From assembly GCA_001577135.1 (NCBI GenBank), contig LSCK01000086.1:1-6295 (forward strand): DNA of 6,295 nucleotides. The letters run 5' to 3'. Position 1 is the stretch's first letter, and each line of letters opens with the position of its first letter. Under the pieces are notes generated by a model, which had not been told where the DNA came from, did not search any database, and was given only the letters and a program-made list of their open reading frames with translations. This stretch comes from Cloacimonetes bacterium TCS60. GTDB taxonomy: Bacteria; Cloacimonadota; Cloacimonadia; JGIOTU-2. Of the stretch, positions 1 through 6,295 are shown one piece after another. The translations under genes were made by a program, and so were the position numbers.

Positions 1-1
1 A

Positions 2-29
2 TTGTGAGAAAAAATATTTAGTCGATAAT
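2..29 (+). promoter_or_regulatory. weak candidate sigma70-type promoter upstream of guaB
   Basis: TTGTGA at 2-7 (4 of 6 matches to TTGACA) and GATAAT at 24-29 (5 of 6 matches to TATAAT) are separated by 16 bp. Transcription would start near position 36 and leave a leader of about 47 nt before the guaB start. In sequence this AT-rich such matches arise easily by chance, and the true promoter may lie left of the window. No purine riboswitch or clear operator is visible in the 82 bp available. Confidence 0.22.
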
Positions 30-71
30 TTGAAAATAAAATTGTAGATTTACTCAACTTAAGTTATAACT

Positions 72-79
72 AAGGAGGA
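72..79 (+). promoter_or_regulatory. strong Shine-Dalgarno site that fixes the TTG start of guaB
   Basis: AAGGAGGA is nearly a full match to the anti-Shine-Dalgarno sequence and ends 3 nt before the TTG at 83-85. It is the best ribosome site in the window. It supports the TTG start over the first in-frame ATG at 122, which has no comparable site and would remove the conserved N-terminal residues. Confidence 0.8.
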
Positions 80-82
80 AAA

Positions 83-1579
83 TTGGCAAAAAAAATCAAT
101 ACAAACTCTTCCAGAACATTGATGGAGTACCGATTATTACCTGGATATACATCGAGTGATTGTAAATTTAAGGATATTTCCCTAAAAACACCACTTGTGT
201 ATTCAGCAAATAATGAAAAAAAATATTACTTAAATATTCCTTTAGTTTCTGCTGCTATGCAGTCGGTTTCGGGTGATCAAATGGGAGTAGAATTGGCTAA
301 GCTTGGTGGTGTTGCTTTCATTTTTTGTTCTCAAACACCTCAATCTGAAGCACAAATGGTAAAAAAAATCAAGAATCACAAAGCTGGATTTGTGAAACCT
401 AGGAAAGTCAAACCCAGTATGAAAGTTAGTGAGATGTATAATATTCGCAAAAAATCGGGTCATTCAACATTTCCTGTTGTAAATGATGATAACATTTTCC
501 TAGGCTTGATCTCAAAATGGGATTATGATATCTCTCTTCATGCTGACTGCTTGATAAAGGAAAGGATGATAGATAAAGAAAATATCGAAGTTGGTACCAA
601 TATTACTGATTTAATGAAAGCAAATAAGTTACTATTAGAAAGTCATAAGTCCATTCTCCCTGTTATTGATGAAGATGGAAGATTGCTCTCGATGGTTTTC
701 CGTAAGGATATTAATGATCAATTAAATTTTCCATTAGAAATTCATGATAAGAAGAAAAGACTTATTTCTGTTGCTGCGGTTAATACACATGATTATAAAG
801 ATAGAGTAACAGCGCTTGCTAGAGAGGAAGTAGACGTCATAGCGATCGATTCCTCAGATGGACATACTCAATATCAAAAAGATACTATTAAATGGATCAA
901 TAAACATTATCCTAATATCCCAGTAATAGGTGGTAATGTGATAACCAAAACTGGATTTAGATTTTTAGTTGAAGCAGGTGCAAAAGCAGTAAAAGTTGGT
1001 ATGGGTGGAGGATCAATCTGCATTACTCAAGAACAAAAAGGAACAGGAAGAGGACTTGCGACTACGATTATCGAAGTTGTAGAAGCTAGAGATACATATT
1101 TTAAAGAAACCGGTAAATATATCCCTATAGCTGCAGATGGTGGAGTAACAGGCACTAAGGATGTCACAATTGCACTGGCTTTAGGAGCAGATTACGTTAT
1201 GATGGGACGCTATTTCGCTCGAATGGAAGAATCTCCTACCGACAAAATCGTTGTGAACAACCGAGTTATGAAACCATATTGGGGTGAAGGATCTGCAAGA
1301 GCTCAAAAATGGAAAACAAGGCGCTATAATCAGGGGAAATTTGTGGAAGGTGTAGAAGGATTAGTGGAATATGCAGGTCATCTCAGGGACAATTTAGAAG
1401 AGACATTGGCTAAGATTAAATCATCGATTCAAACTTGTGGAGCAATGAACTTATCTGAATTTCATCAAAAAGCTGAATTGGAAGTTGTCTCTGCACTTTC
1501 TATAAGAGAAGGCAAATCTCATGATATTTATTTAGGAGCAGAAAATCTAGAAAATCAAGATTACAATACTTCTGAATAA
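83..1579 (+). CDS. guaB: IMP dehydrogenase, Tritrichomonas-like type
   Basis: This enzyme oxidises IMP to XMP with NAD+, the committed step to guanine nucleotides in the cytosol. The 498 residues fit the family (about 490-510). An (alpha/beta)8 barrel is interrupted by a CBS-pair region at about 108-220. Visible landmarks are MQSVSG (59-64), the NAD-side DSSDG (256-260), the catalytic loop GGGSICIT with nucleophile Cys313, the IMP-phosphate motif DGG (352-354), GRYFAR (375-380) and the mobile flap with the catalytic-type Arg414-Tyr415 pair. Standard bacterial GuaB reads GPGSICTT, with a GS.-type sequence where GRYF stands here. From memory, SICIT.EQKG.GRG, GRYFAR.EESPT and the N-terminus MAK...Y.L.PG match the Tritrichomonas foetus enzyme instead. 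The TTG start gives the same N-terminal length as that protein. All the catalytic residues I could check are present, so the gene looks functional. It is followed 37 bp later by purM, probably in one operon. Confidence 0.95.
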   Translation: MAKKINTNSSRTLMEYRLLPGYTSSDCKFKDISLKTPLVYSANNEKKYYLNIPLVSAAMQSVSGDQMGVELAKLGGVAFIFCSQTPQSEAQMVKKIKNHKAGFVKPRKVKPSMKVSEMYNIRKKSGHSTFPVVNDDNIFLGLISKWDYDISLHADCLIKERMIDKENIEVGTNITDLMKANKLLLESHKSILPVIDEDGRLLSMVFRKDINDQLNFPLEIHDKKKRLISVAAVNTHDYKDRVTALAREEVDVIAIDSSDGHTQYQKDTIKWINKHYPNIPVIGGNVITKTGFRFLVEAGAKAVKVGMGGGSICITQEQKGTGRGLATTIIEVVEARDTYFKETGKYIPIAADGGVTGTKDVTIALALGADYVMMGRYFARMEESPTDKIVVNNRVMKPYWGEGSARAQKWKTRRYNQGKFVEGVEGLVEYAGHLRDNLEETLAKIKSSIQTCGAMNLSEFHQKAELEVVSALSIREGKSHDIYLGAENLENQDYNTSE

Positions 1580-1607
1580 AATGAGATATTAAAACAAAAA
1601 TTATAAC

Positions 1608-1611
1608 GAGG
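1608..1611 (+). promoter_or_regulatory. Shine-Dalgarno site of purM
   Basis: GAGG lies 5 nt before the ATG at 1617, within the 37-bp guaB-purM gap. The rest of that gap is A/T-rich and contains no hairpin or promoter that I can support. Confidence 0.6.
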
Positions 1612-1616
1612 ATTAA

Positions 1617-2684
1617 ATGATAAGTTATAAAAAAGCTGGTGTGGATCTCAAAACTGGAGATGAAGCTTCTAAAATTGCTTATAAATTTGCTAAATCAACT
1701 TTTGCTTCTCGCAAAGGAATGATAGGCACTCCGGTCATATTGGATGGCAGTTTTACTGGAATGATGGATATGGGTGATTATTATATTGTGCAAGGTGATG
1801 ACGGTGTTGGCACAAAAATTGAAGTTGCAGAATGTATAAATAAATATGATACACTTGGTTTCGATCTGCTAGCGATGGTTGCAGATGATGCTATTTGTTT
1901 AGGAGCTGAAACACTTTCGATTACGAATACCATTGATACTAATAAAATTGATACTCAAGTTGTGGCAGAATTGATGAAAGGTTTAGCGAAGGCATGTACA
2001 GAACATAAAGTTATTATACCAGGAGGAGAAATTGCTGAATTGGGTAATACGATTAATGGTAATATATGGAATGCAACTGCAATTGGAGTTTTGGAAAAAA
2101 GTAAATTCATCCCTGTAGAAGAGATCAGACCTGGAGATAATGTAATAGCTTTACGAGAAGATGGATTTCGATCTAATGGATTTTCTTTAGCGAGATATAT
2201 TCTTGAAAAGGAGTTTGGCAAGAATGCATACAAAAAGAATTCTCCTTATAAGAAGAGTTGGGGGGAGATGATATTAAGACCTTCAAAAATATATTCTTCA
2301 GCTCTGTTAGATTTACTTGGGAGATTTAGTAAAATACGGAAATTCAATATCAAAGGACTAGCTCATATTACAGGTGGAGGTATCCCGGGAAATTTGAATA
2401 GAATTCTACGGCAAACTGGTTTAGGAGCAGATCTTAACGATCTTTATGTACCTCCGACTTTTATGAAAGAGATTCAAAAGATCGGAAAAGTCTCTGATAA
2501 AGAGGCTTATAAAACCTGGAATATGGGGAATGGGATGCTACTTGTAGTTGATACAAAAGATGCAGATCAGATCATTGAATCAATATATGTTGAAGCTCAA
2601 ATTGTCGGTTCTATTATTGAAGAAAAAAAAATAACAATAAATTCAAAAGGTGTAGATCAGGAAAAGTTGATGTTCAAAATATAG
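1617..2684 (+). CDS. purM: phosphoribosylformylglycinamidine cyclo-ligase (AIR synthetase)
   Basis: This enzyme closes the imidazole ring, converting FGAM and ATP to AIR, step 5 of de novo purine synthesis, as a cytosolic dimer. Its 355 residues match the usual length of about 340-355. Family signatures appear in order: YKKAGVD (4-10), the ATP-binding DDGVGTK (61-67, usually SDGVGTK), PGGEIAEL (135-142), SNGFSL (186-191), RPSKIY (221-226), HITGGGIPGNL (250-260) and WNMGNGM (301-307). The N-terminal half is the dimer-forming AIRS domain and the C-terminal half the AIRS_C domain. The start is the first ATG, behind GAGG, and puts the YK.AGVD motif at the expected distance from the N-terminus. 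The gene stops 11 bp before purSL, whose product makes its substrate, so the two are very likely co-transcribed. No truncation or frameshift is seen. The homologous PurL, ThiL, SelD and HypE families are excluded by the length and the YK.AGVD and WNMGNGM motifs. Confidence 0.96.
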   Translation: MISYKKAGVDLKTGDEASKIAYKFAKSTFASRKGMIGTPVILDGSFTGMMDMGDYYIVQGDDGVGTKIEVAECINKYDTLGFDLLAMVADDAICLGAETLSITNTIDTNKIDTQVVAELMKGLAKACTEHKVIIPGGEIAELGNTINGNIWNATAIGVLEKSKFIPVEEIRPGDNVIALREDGFRSNGFSLARYILEKEFGKNAYKKNSPYKKSWGEMILRPSKIYSSALLDLLGRFSKIRKFNIKGLAHITGGGIPGNLNRILRQTGLGADLNDLYVPPTFMKEIQKIGKVSDKEAYKTWNMGNGMLLVVDTKDADQIIESIYVEAQIVGSIIEEKKITINSKGVDQEKLMFKI

Positions 2685-2686
2685 TT

Positions 2687-2690
2687 GGAG
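2687..2690 (+). promoter_or_regulatory. Shine-Dalgarno site that supports the TTG start of purSL
   Basis: GGAG sits between the purM stop and the TTG at 2696, with a 5-nt spacer. The next in-frame ATG (2744) would cut away the first beta-strand of the PurS-like domain, so the TTG is preferred. Confidence 0.65.
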
Positions 2691-2695
2691 AAAAT

Positions 2696-5686
2696 TTGAA
2701 ATATAAGATCCAAATTACATTAAAAGATGATATCAGAGATGTTATGGGCGAGAAAATTCAAAAAAAAGCTAAAGAATTTCTCCACATAAGAACAGGGAAA
2801 GTAAAGACTACAAAGATCTTTCACGTGATGTATGAATTGTCTAGATCCAAAATTGAAAAGTTTGCCAATTTGGGTCTCAGAGATAAGGTGATTCACGATG
2901 TGTATATTAATTCCTTCTATAATAACTCTTTTTATAAATCATTTGTATTAGTAGCAAAGCAGCCTGGAGTTACAGATGATGAAGGGATGAGTGCTCAAAA
3001 GACTTTGTTAGATATTTTAGATCTTGATATTGATATAAATACTCAGCATATCTATTCTCAAGATATCTATCTAATTGAAAATGCTCTAACCGAAAGTGAG
3101 CTAATTAGATTAGCTGAAAAACAATTGGGAAATAAATTAATCCACCATTTTGAATATGGAAAATTCACGGGTAACATCAATTATATTCCAGAAGTTCGCA
3201 TTGTAAAAAATACTGAAACCAAATCCATAGATCTCGATGTGAATGATAATGAGCTTGTAAATATTTCCAAGGAAAGACTCCTGGCTCTGAATCTGGAAGA
3301 AATGCAGGCAATAAAGCATTATTTTGCCAATGGAAAAATAATAGAGCAACGCCAGAAAAAGGGGCTAGGTAAAAAGCCAACAGATTGCGAGATGGAAGTA
3401 CTAGCGCAAACCTGGAGTGAACACTGCAAACACAAAGAATTCGCAGCATCTGTTCATTATATCAACAAAGAAACTGGCGAAGAAGAAACCATAGATTCTA
3501 TGTTTACAACATATATACGTTCTTCCACTGAGATTATTCGTGAAAGATTGAAAAAAGCAGGAAATAACTGGCTGCTTAAGATCTTTACTGATAATGCTGG
3601 TGTTGTGAAAATAAATGATGAATCTGTATTCGTTTGGAAGGTGGAAACACATAACTCACCATCTGCCATCGATCCTTATGGAGGAGCTATAACGGGCATC
3701 TTAGGGAACAATCGTGATCCCTTGGGAACCGGTATCGGTGGTAGCAAGCTTCTTTTTAATACGAATGTTCTTTGCTTCGGACCTCCGAATTTTGATAAAG
3801 AATTGCTGGCTGGTCAACTGCATCCGAAACGTATTTTTGAAGGGGTCAGACATGGAATTGAAGATGGTGGAAACAAATCTGGAATTCCTACTGTAAACGG
3901 ATCGATAATATTTGATGAACGTTACAGTGGAAAACCGCTGGTTTATTGTGGAACAGGCGGTGTGATGCCAATGCAACTAAATGGAGTAGATTCCTGGAAA
4001 AAACCTATAGAAGATGGGGATCTCATCATTATGGCAGGCGGAAGAGTGGGGAAAGACGGTATTCACGGAGCTACTTTTTCTTCTGCGGAAATTGATGAAC
4101 ATTCACCACAATCAGCTGTTCAAATAGGAAGCCCGATCACACAGAAACTGGTTGCAGACTTTATGCGTCCTGCTGTCGAGCAAGGTCTCATTCAGTGTTC
4201 TACAGATAACGGCGCAGGTGGGCTCTCTTCCTCTGTTGGAGAACTTGCTGAGATCAGCGGTGGAGCATTAGTGAATCTTGAGAAAGTGCCGCTGAAATAT
4301 TCCAACTTAAAGCCTTGGGAGATATTTGTTTCCGAATCACAGGAACGTATGACTTTTGTGGTTAAAGAGAAGAACAAAAAAGCGCTTTACGAGCTGGCTA
4401 AAGAGCGTGAAGTGGAGCTATCTGAGATTGGTAAATTCACGTCCATGGGATACATAGATGTGCGCTATAAAAATGAGAAAGTCGCATTTCTCGAGATGGA
4501 TTTTTTGCATAATGATGTTCCCAAAAAGTATTTGAAAGCTGTTTGGGAAAAACCGCAACTTACTGAGCCTAAATTACCGTTAAACATAGATTATAACGAC
4601 GTTATGCTTAAATTGATGGCAAGCTATAACATTTGCTCTCGCGAAGATGTTATCCGGCAATACGACCATGAAGTGAAAGGCAAAACCATCATAAAACCGC
4701 TGATGGGAAAAGAAGGGAAAACTCCGCAAGATGCTGCTGTGATGCGTCTCAATTTTGACAGTTTAGAAGGCATTGCAATTTCTAACGGTATCTGCCCGAA
4801 ATTTGGAGATATCGACGCTTATGAAATGAGTGCGGGAGCTTTTGATGAAGCTATTCGACAGATTATATCGGTTGGTGGAAAGCTTCCTGATATTAATGAT
4901 AAGTCTAATAGATTCTGGACTGTTAATGACAATTTCTGCGTGCCCGATTCAGTTTACGATCCCGAAAATAATCCTGATGGAAAACAGAAATTGGCAAAAC
5001 TGGTGCAGATGAATAAAGCGCTCTATGATATGAGCACATTCTACAACATTCCGATGACTTCGGGAAAAGATAGTATGAAGAATGATTTCAAAGCAGGGGA
5101 TGTGAAGATTTCTGTACCACCAACTATCCTTTACTCTATGGTTGCTAAGCTGGCTGATGTGCGTCAAACAATCACCAGCAACTTCAAAGCAGAAGGTGAC
5201 CTGATATACATTTTAGGTAAAACATACGATGAATTGGGTGCTTCTGAATTTTACAAATTGTTCGACGAATTAGGTGCGAACGTGCCTAAAGTGCGAAAGG
5301 AAGAAGCCTTTGAACTCTATACAAAAGTATCGAAAGCAAACGATATGAAGTTGATTGAATCGTGCCACGATCTATCCGATGGGGGATTGGCAGTTGGAGT
5401 TTGCGAAAGTTCTATCGGAACAGAATTTGGAGTTGATCTGGATGTTTCAAATCTTAATGAATTCAACTTAAATGCTATACTTTTTTCGGAAAGTCATTCC
5501 AGGCTTGTAGTGAGTATCCGATCTGAAAACAGCGAAAGATTTGAAGAACTTTTCGGAGATAAATGTTTCTTTGTTGGAAAGGTGAGTTCAGATAAGAAAA
5601 TCAAAGTAAGATTTAATGATATAGAAGTTATCAATGCTGAAGTGGATAGGCTGAAAGCAGCTTGGGATGAAGGATTGAAGAATTGA
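2696..5686 (+). CDS. purL: FGAM synthase, PurS-PurL fusion without glutaminase domain
   Basis: This is the synthetase part of phosphoribosylformylglycinamidine synthase (step 4: FGAR, ATP and glutamine-derived ammonia to FGAM). At 996 residues it lies between small PurL (about 740) and the long one-chain enzyme (about 1300). Residues 1-80 and about 82-165 each look like a PurS-type alpha/beta unit (K.QITLKDD... and KQPGVTDDEGMSAQ...). A linker follows at about 180-236, then two PurM-like halves: AQTWSEHCKHKEF (237-249), VETHNSPSAIDPYGGA (316-331), GGRVGKDGIHGATF (448-461), STDNGAGGLSSSVGELAE (502-519), SESQERM (546-552), MTSGKDSM (787-794), HDLSDGGLAV (891-900) and SESHSRLVVS (931-940). The chain ends after the second half, with no Cys-His-Glu amidotransferase domain. 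That function is in the downstream purQ. Oddities are a TTG start, Ser in place of the second His of the common THNHPS motif, and a central stretch rich in CGN arginine codons. Confidence 0.96.
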   Translation: MKYKIQITLKDDIRDVMGEKIQKKAKEFLHIRTGKVKTTKIFHVMYELSRSKIEKFANLGLRDKVIHDVYINSFYNNSFYKSFVLVAKQPGVTDDEGMSAQKTLLDILDLDIDINTQHIYSQDIYLIENALTESELIRLAEKQLGNKLIHHFEYGKFTGNINYIPEVRIVKNTETKSIDLDVNDNELVNISKERLLALNLEEMQAIKHYFANGKIIEQRQKKGLGKKPTDCEMEVLAQTWSEHCKHKEFAASVHYINKETGEEETIDSMFTTYIRSSTEIIRERLKKAGNNWLLKIFTDNAGVVKINDESVFVWKVETHNSPSAIDPYGGAITGILGNNRDPLGTGIGGSKLLFNTNVLCFGPPNFDKELLAGQLHPKRIFEGVRHGIEDGGNKSGIPTVNGSIIFDERYSGKPLVYCGTGGVMPMQLNGVDSWKKPIEDGDLIIMAGGRVGKDGIHGATFSSAEIDEHSPQSAVQIGSPITQKLVADFMRPAVEQGLIQCSTDNGAGGLSSSVGELAEISGGALVNLEKVPLKYSNLKPWEIFVSESQERMTFVVKEKNKKALYELAKEREVELSEIGKFTSMGYIDVRYKNEKVAFLEMDFLHNDVPKKYLKAVWEKPQLTEPKLPLNIDYNDVMLKLMASYNICSREDVIRQYDHEVKGKTIIKPLMGKEGKTPQDAAVMRLNFDSLEGIAISNGICPKFGDIDAYEMSAGAFDEAIRQIISVGGKLPDINDKSNRFWTVNDNFCVPDSVYDPENNPDGKQKLAKLVQMNKALYDMSTFYNIPMTSGKDSMKNDFKAGDVKISVPPTILYSMVAKLADVRQTITSNFKAEGDLIYILGKTYDELGASEFYKLFDELGANVPKVRKEEAFELYTKVSKANDMKLIESCHDLSDGGLAVGVCESSIGTEFGVDLDVSNLNEFNLNAILFSESHSRLVVSIRSENSERFEELFGDKCFFVGKVSSDKKIKVRFNDIEVINAEVDRLKAAWDEGLKN

Positions 5687-5709
5687 AAATTAGATATAAC
5701 ACACTCCGA

Positions 5710-5725
5710 CTCGAACAAGTTCGAG
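5710..5725. repeat. inverted repeat 1 (CTCGAAC-AA-GTTCGAG)
   Basis: Seven-base arms flank a 2-base centre. As RNA it would fold as about six pairs with a four-base loop. It is the variable-looking partner of the G/C-rich palindrome 3 bp downstream. Confidence 0.75.
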
Positions 5726-5728
5726 CCA

Positions 5729-5744
5729 CCCCTCTCAAGAGGGG
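5729..5744. repeat. inverted repeat 2 (CCCCTCT-CA-AGAGGGG)
   Basis: Seven-base G/C-rich arms flank a CA centre. This is the most stable potential hairpin in the window. The following ATTAATCC makes a further 10-bp palindrome, GGATTAATCC (5743-5752), that overlaps its right arm and could form an alternative pairing. Confidence 0.75.
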
Positions 5745-5783
5745 ATTAATCCGTGCTTTCTGTAAAATTGGTGGTTTCAAAAG

Positions 5784-5790
5784 AAAAGGA
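5784..5790 (+). promoter_or_regulatory. Shine-Dalgarno site of purQ
   Basis: AAAAGGA ends 5 nt before the ATG at 5796. It is the only ribosome-site-like sequence between the palindromes and the purQ start. Confidence 0.5.
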
Positions 5791-5795
5791 AAAAT

Positions 5796-6295
5796 ATGAA
5801 AAAAGTAAAAGCATTGATCATTACAGGATTTGGTATAAATTGCGAAGAAGAAATGGCAGCAGCTTATCGTTTGGCGGGAGCAGAAGCGGAGATTGTTCAT
5901 CTTAATGATATATTCTCTGAGAAAAAATCCATCCACAATTATGATATTATGAACTTTCCTGGTGGATTTTCTTTTGGTGATGATCTGGGATCAGGGAAAG
6001 TGCTTTCTAATAAAATGAAGTTTAAAAAACTAAGTTCTGGGAAACTATTTTTCACCGATATCAAAGATTTTCTTGAAGAAGGAAAATTTATTTTGGGGAT
6101 TTGTAACGGTTTTCAATTTTTAGTTAAGATGGGTCTTTTACCGAATATTGGGATCAATTTTAAGCAGGAAGTTACCTTAAGCAAAAATAATTCAGGTAAG
6201 TTTGAAGACCGTTGGATTTACTTAAAAAAGAATCCAAAAAATAATTCTCCTTTCTTAAAAAATATTGATGTTATAGCCTGCCCGGTTAGACATGG
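5796..6295 (+). CDS. purQ: FGAM synthase glutaminase subunit (3' end outside window)
   Basis: This is the class I glutamine amidotransferase partner of PurSL, hydrolysing glutamine and passing ammonia to the FGAR-amidating site. The 166 complete codons show the N-terminal strand ALIITGFGINCEEEM (6-20), the oxyanion-side NFPGGFSFGDDLGSG (53-67) and the nucleophile elbow LGICNGFQFL (100-109) with Cys103. The last complete codon is His166 in CPVRH, followed by GG. This fits the conserved HGEG segment, with the Glu just beyond the edge. GDD..SGK and the TGFG.NCE opening set PurQ apart from other amidotransferases such as GuaA or CarA. PurQ proteins are usually 225-275 residues, so roughly a third is missing. 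The gap from purSL is 109 bp, larger than the other gaps, and is filled by the palindromic element. The frame is open throughout with no sign of decay. Confidence 0.93.
   Translation, partial: MKKVKALIITGFGINCEEEMAAAYRLAGAEAEIVHLNDIFSEKKSIHNYDIMNFPGGFSFGDDLGSGKVLSNKMKFKKLSSGKLFFTDIKDFLEEGKFILGICNGFQFLVKMGLLPNIGINFKQEVTLSKNNSGKFEDRWIYLKKNPKNNSPFLKNIDVIACPVRH

Larger units (their letters stand above)
5698..5747 (+). repeat. double-palindrome REP-like element between purSL and purQ
   Basis: Two perfect-arm palindromes of 16 bp stand 3 bp apart (5710-5725 and 5729-5744), flanked by AACACACTCCG on the left and ATTAATCC on the right. Read on the minus strand the order is CCCCTCT-hairpin, TGGC, second hairpin, then CGGAGTGTGTT, so each hairpin is followed by a similar G-rich GGNGTG-like stretch. 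From memory this layout resembles short dispersed intergenic repeats in Bacteroidetes and related phyla. Only one copy is in the window, so calling it a repeat family member is inference. Within the operon its RNA could fold and affect mRNA processing or the PurSL:PurQ ratio. No T-tract follows, so it is not a standard terminator. Confidence 0.6.

Noticed and set aside
42..70. Alternative promoter with TTGTAG (42-47) and TATAAC (65-70), 17-bp spacing
   Set aside because: The start point would fall at about 77, inside the guaB ribosome site, leaving no usable Shine-Dalgarno. The -35 box matches only 3 of 6.
1..82. Purine riboswitch or PurR-type operator upstream of guaB
   Set aside because: The 82 bp hold no guanine-riboswitch-like paired loops and no convincing inverted repeat. 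An element further upstream would be outside the window.
1580..1616. Small gene, promoter or terminator in the guaB-purM gap
   Set aside because: Only 37 A/T-rich bases with a GAGG ribosome site. No hairpin and no usable reading frame.
3137..3976. Several overlapping minus-strand open frames of 70-90 codons inside purSL
   Set aside because: They lie wholly inside a clearly conserved coding region, overlap each other in different frames, and show no family motif or ribosome site.
5710..5752. Intrinsic terminator after purSL
   Set aside because: The hairpins are stable, but neither strand shows the run of T residues that should follow directly. purQ, the partner of PurSL, follows in the same direction.
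5631..5936. Minus-strand open frame of about 100 codons covering the end of purSL, the repeat and the start of purQ
   Set aside because: It overlaps two well-supported genes on the other strand and runs through the palindromes. The protein is Cys/Phe-rich with no recognisable motif, as expected of an antisense shadow.

Overview
The window holds four genes, all on the + strand, closely spaced and all in purine nucleotide synthesis: guaB (IMP dehydrogenase), purM (AIR synthetase), a fused purS-purL (FGAM synthase without its glutaminase domain) and the first two-thirds of purQ (FGAM synthase glutaminase), which runs off the right edge. The layout is guaB at 83-1579, a 37-bp gap, purM at 1617-2684, an 11-bp gap, purSL at 2696-5686, a 109-bp gap carrying a double-palindrome repeat, and purQ from 5796. 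No RNA gene, CRISPR array, transposase or riboswitch was found. Only 82 bp lie upstream of guaB, so the real operon start may be outside the window.

The genes cover consecutive purine steps. PurSL with PurQ converts FGAR, glutamine and ATP to FGAM (step 4). PurM closes FGAM to AIR (step 5). GuaB takes the finished IMP to XMP, towards GMP. Co-transcription is inferred from strand, spacing and shared pathway, and from the absence of any terminator-like hairpin with a T-tract in the gaps.

The organism is an AT-rich bacterium (hand counts on sample lines give roughly 28-48% GC) that uses TTG starts (guaB, purSL) behind clear Shine-Dalgarno sites. The intergenic repeat, the PurSL-plus-separate-PurQ arrangement and the unusual IMP dehydrogenase suggest an uncultured or anaerobic lineage, possibly FCB-group or Cloacimonadota-like. 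That assignment is inference only.

I see no wholly new system here. Most worth a second look are: (1) the IMP dehydrogenase, which resembles the divergent enzyme of the protist Tritrichomonas foetus more than standard bacterial GuaB; (2) the paired-palindrome element between purSL and purQ, which looks like a dispersed REP-like repeat; (3) the roughly 1000-residue PurSL architecture with a THNSPS motif; and (4) a shift in arginine codon use and GC in the middle of purSL.
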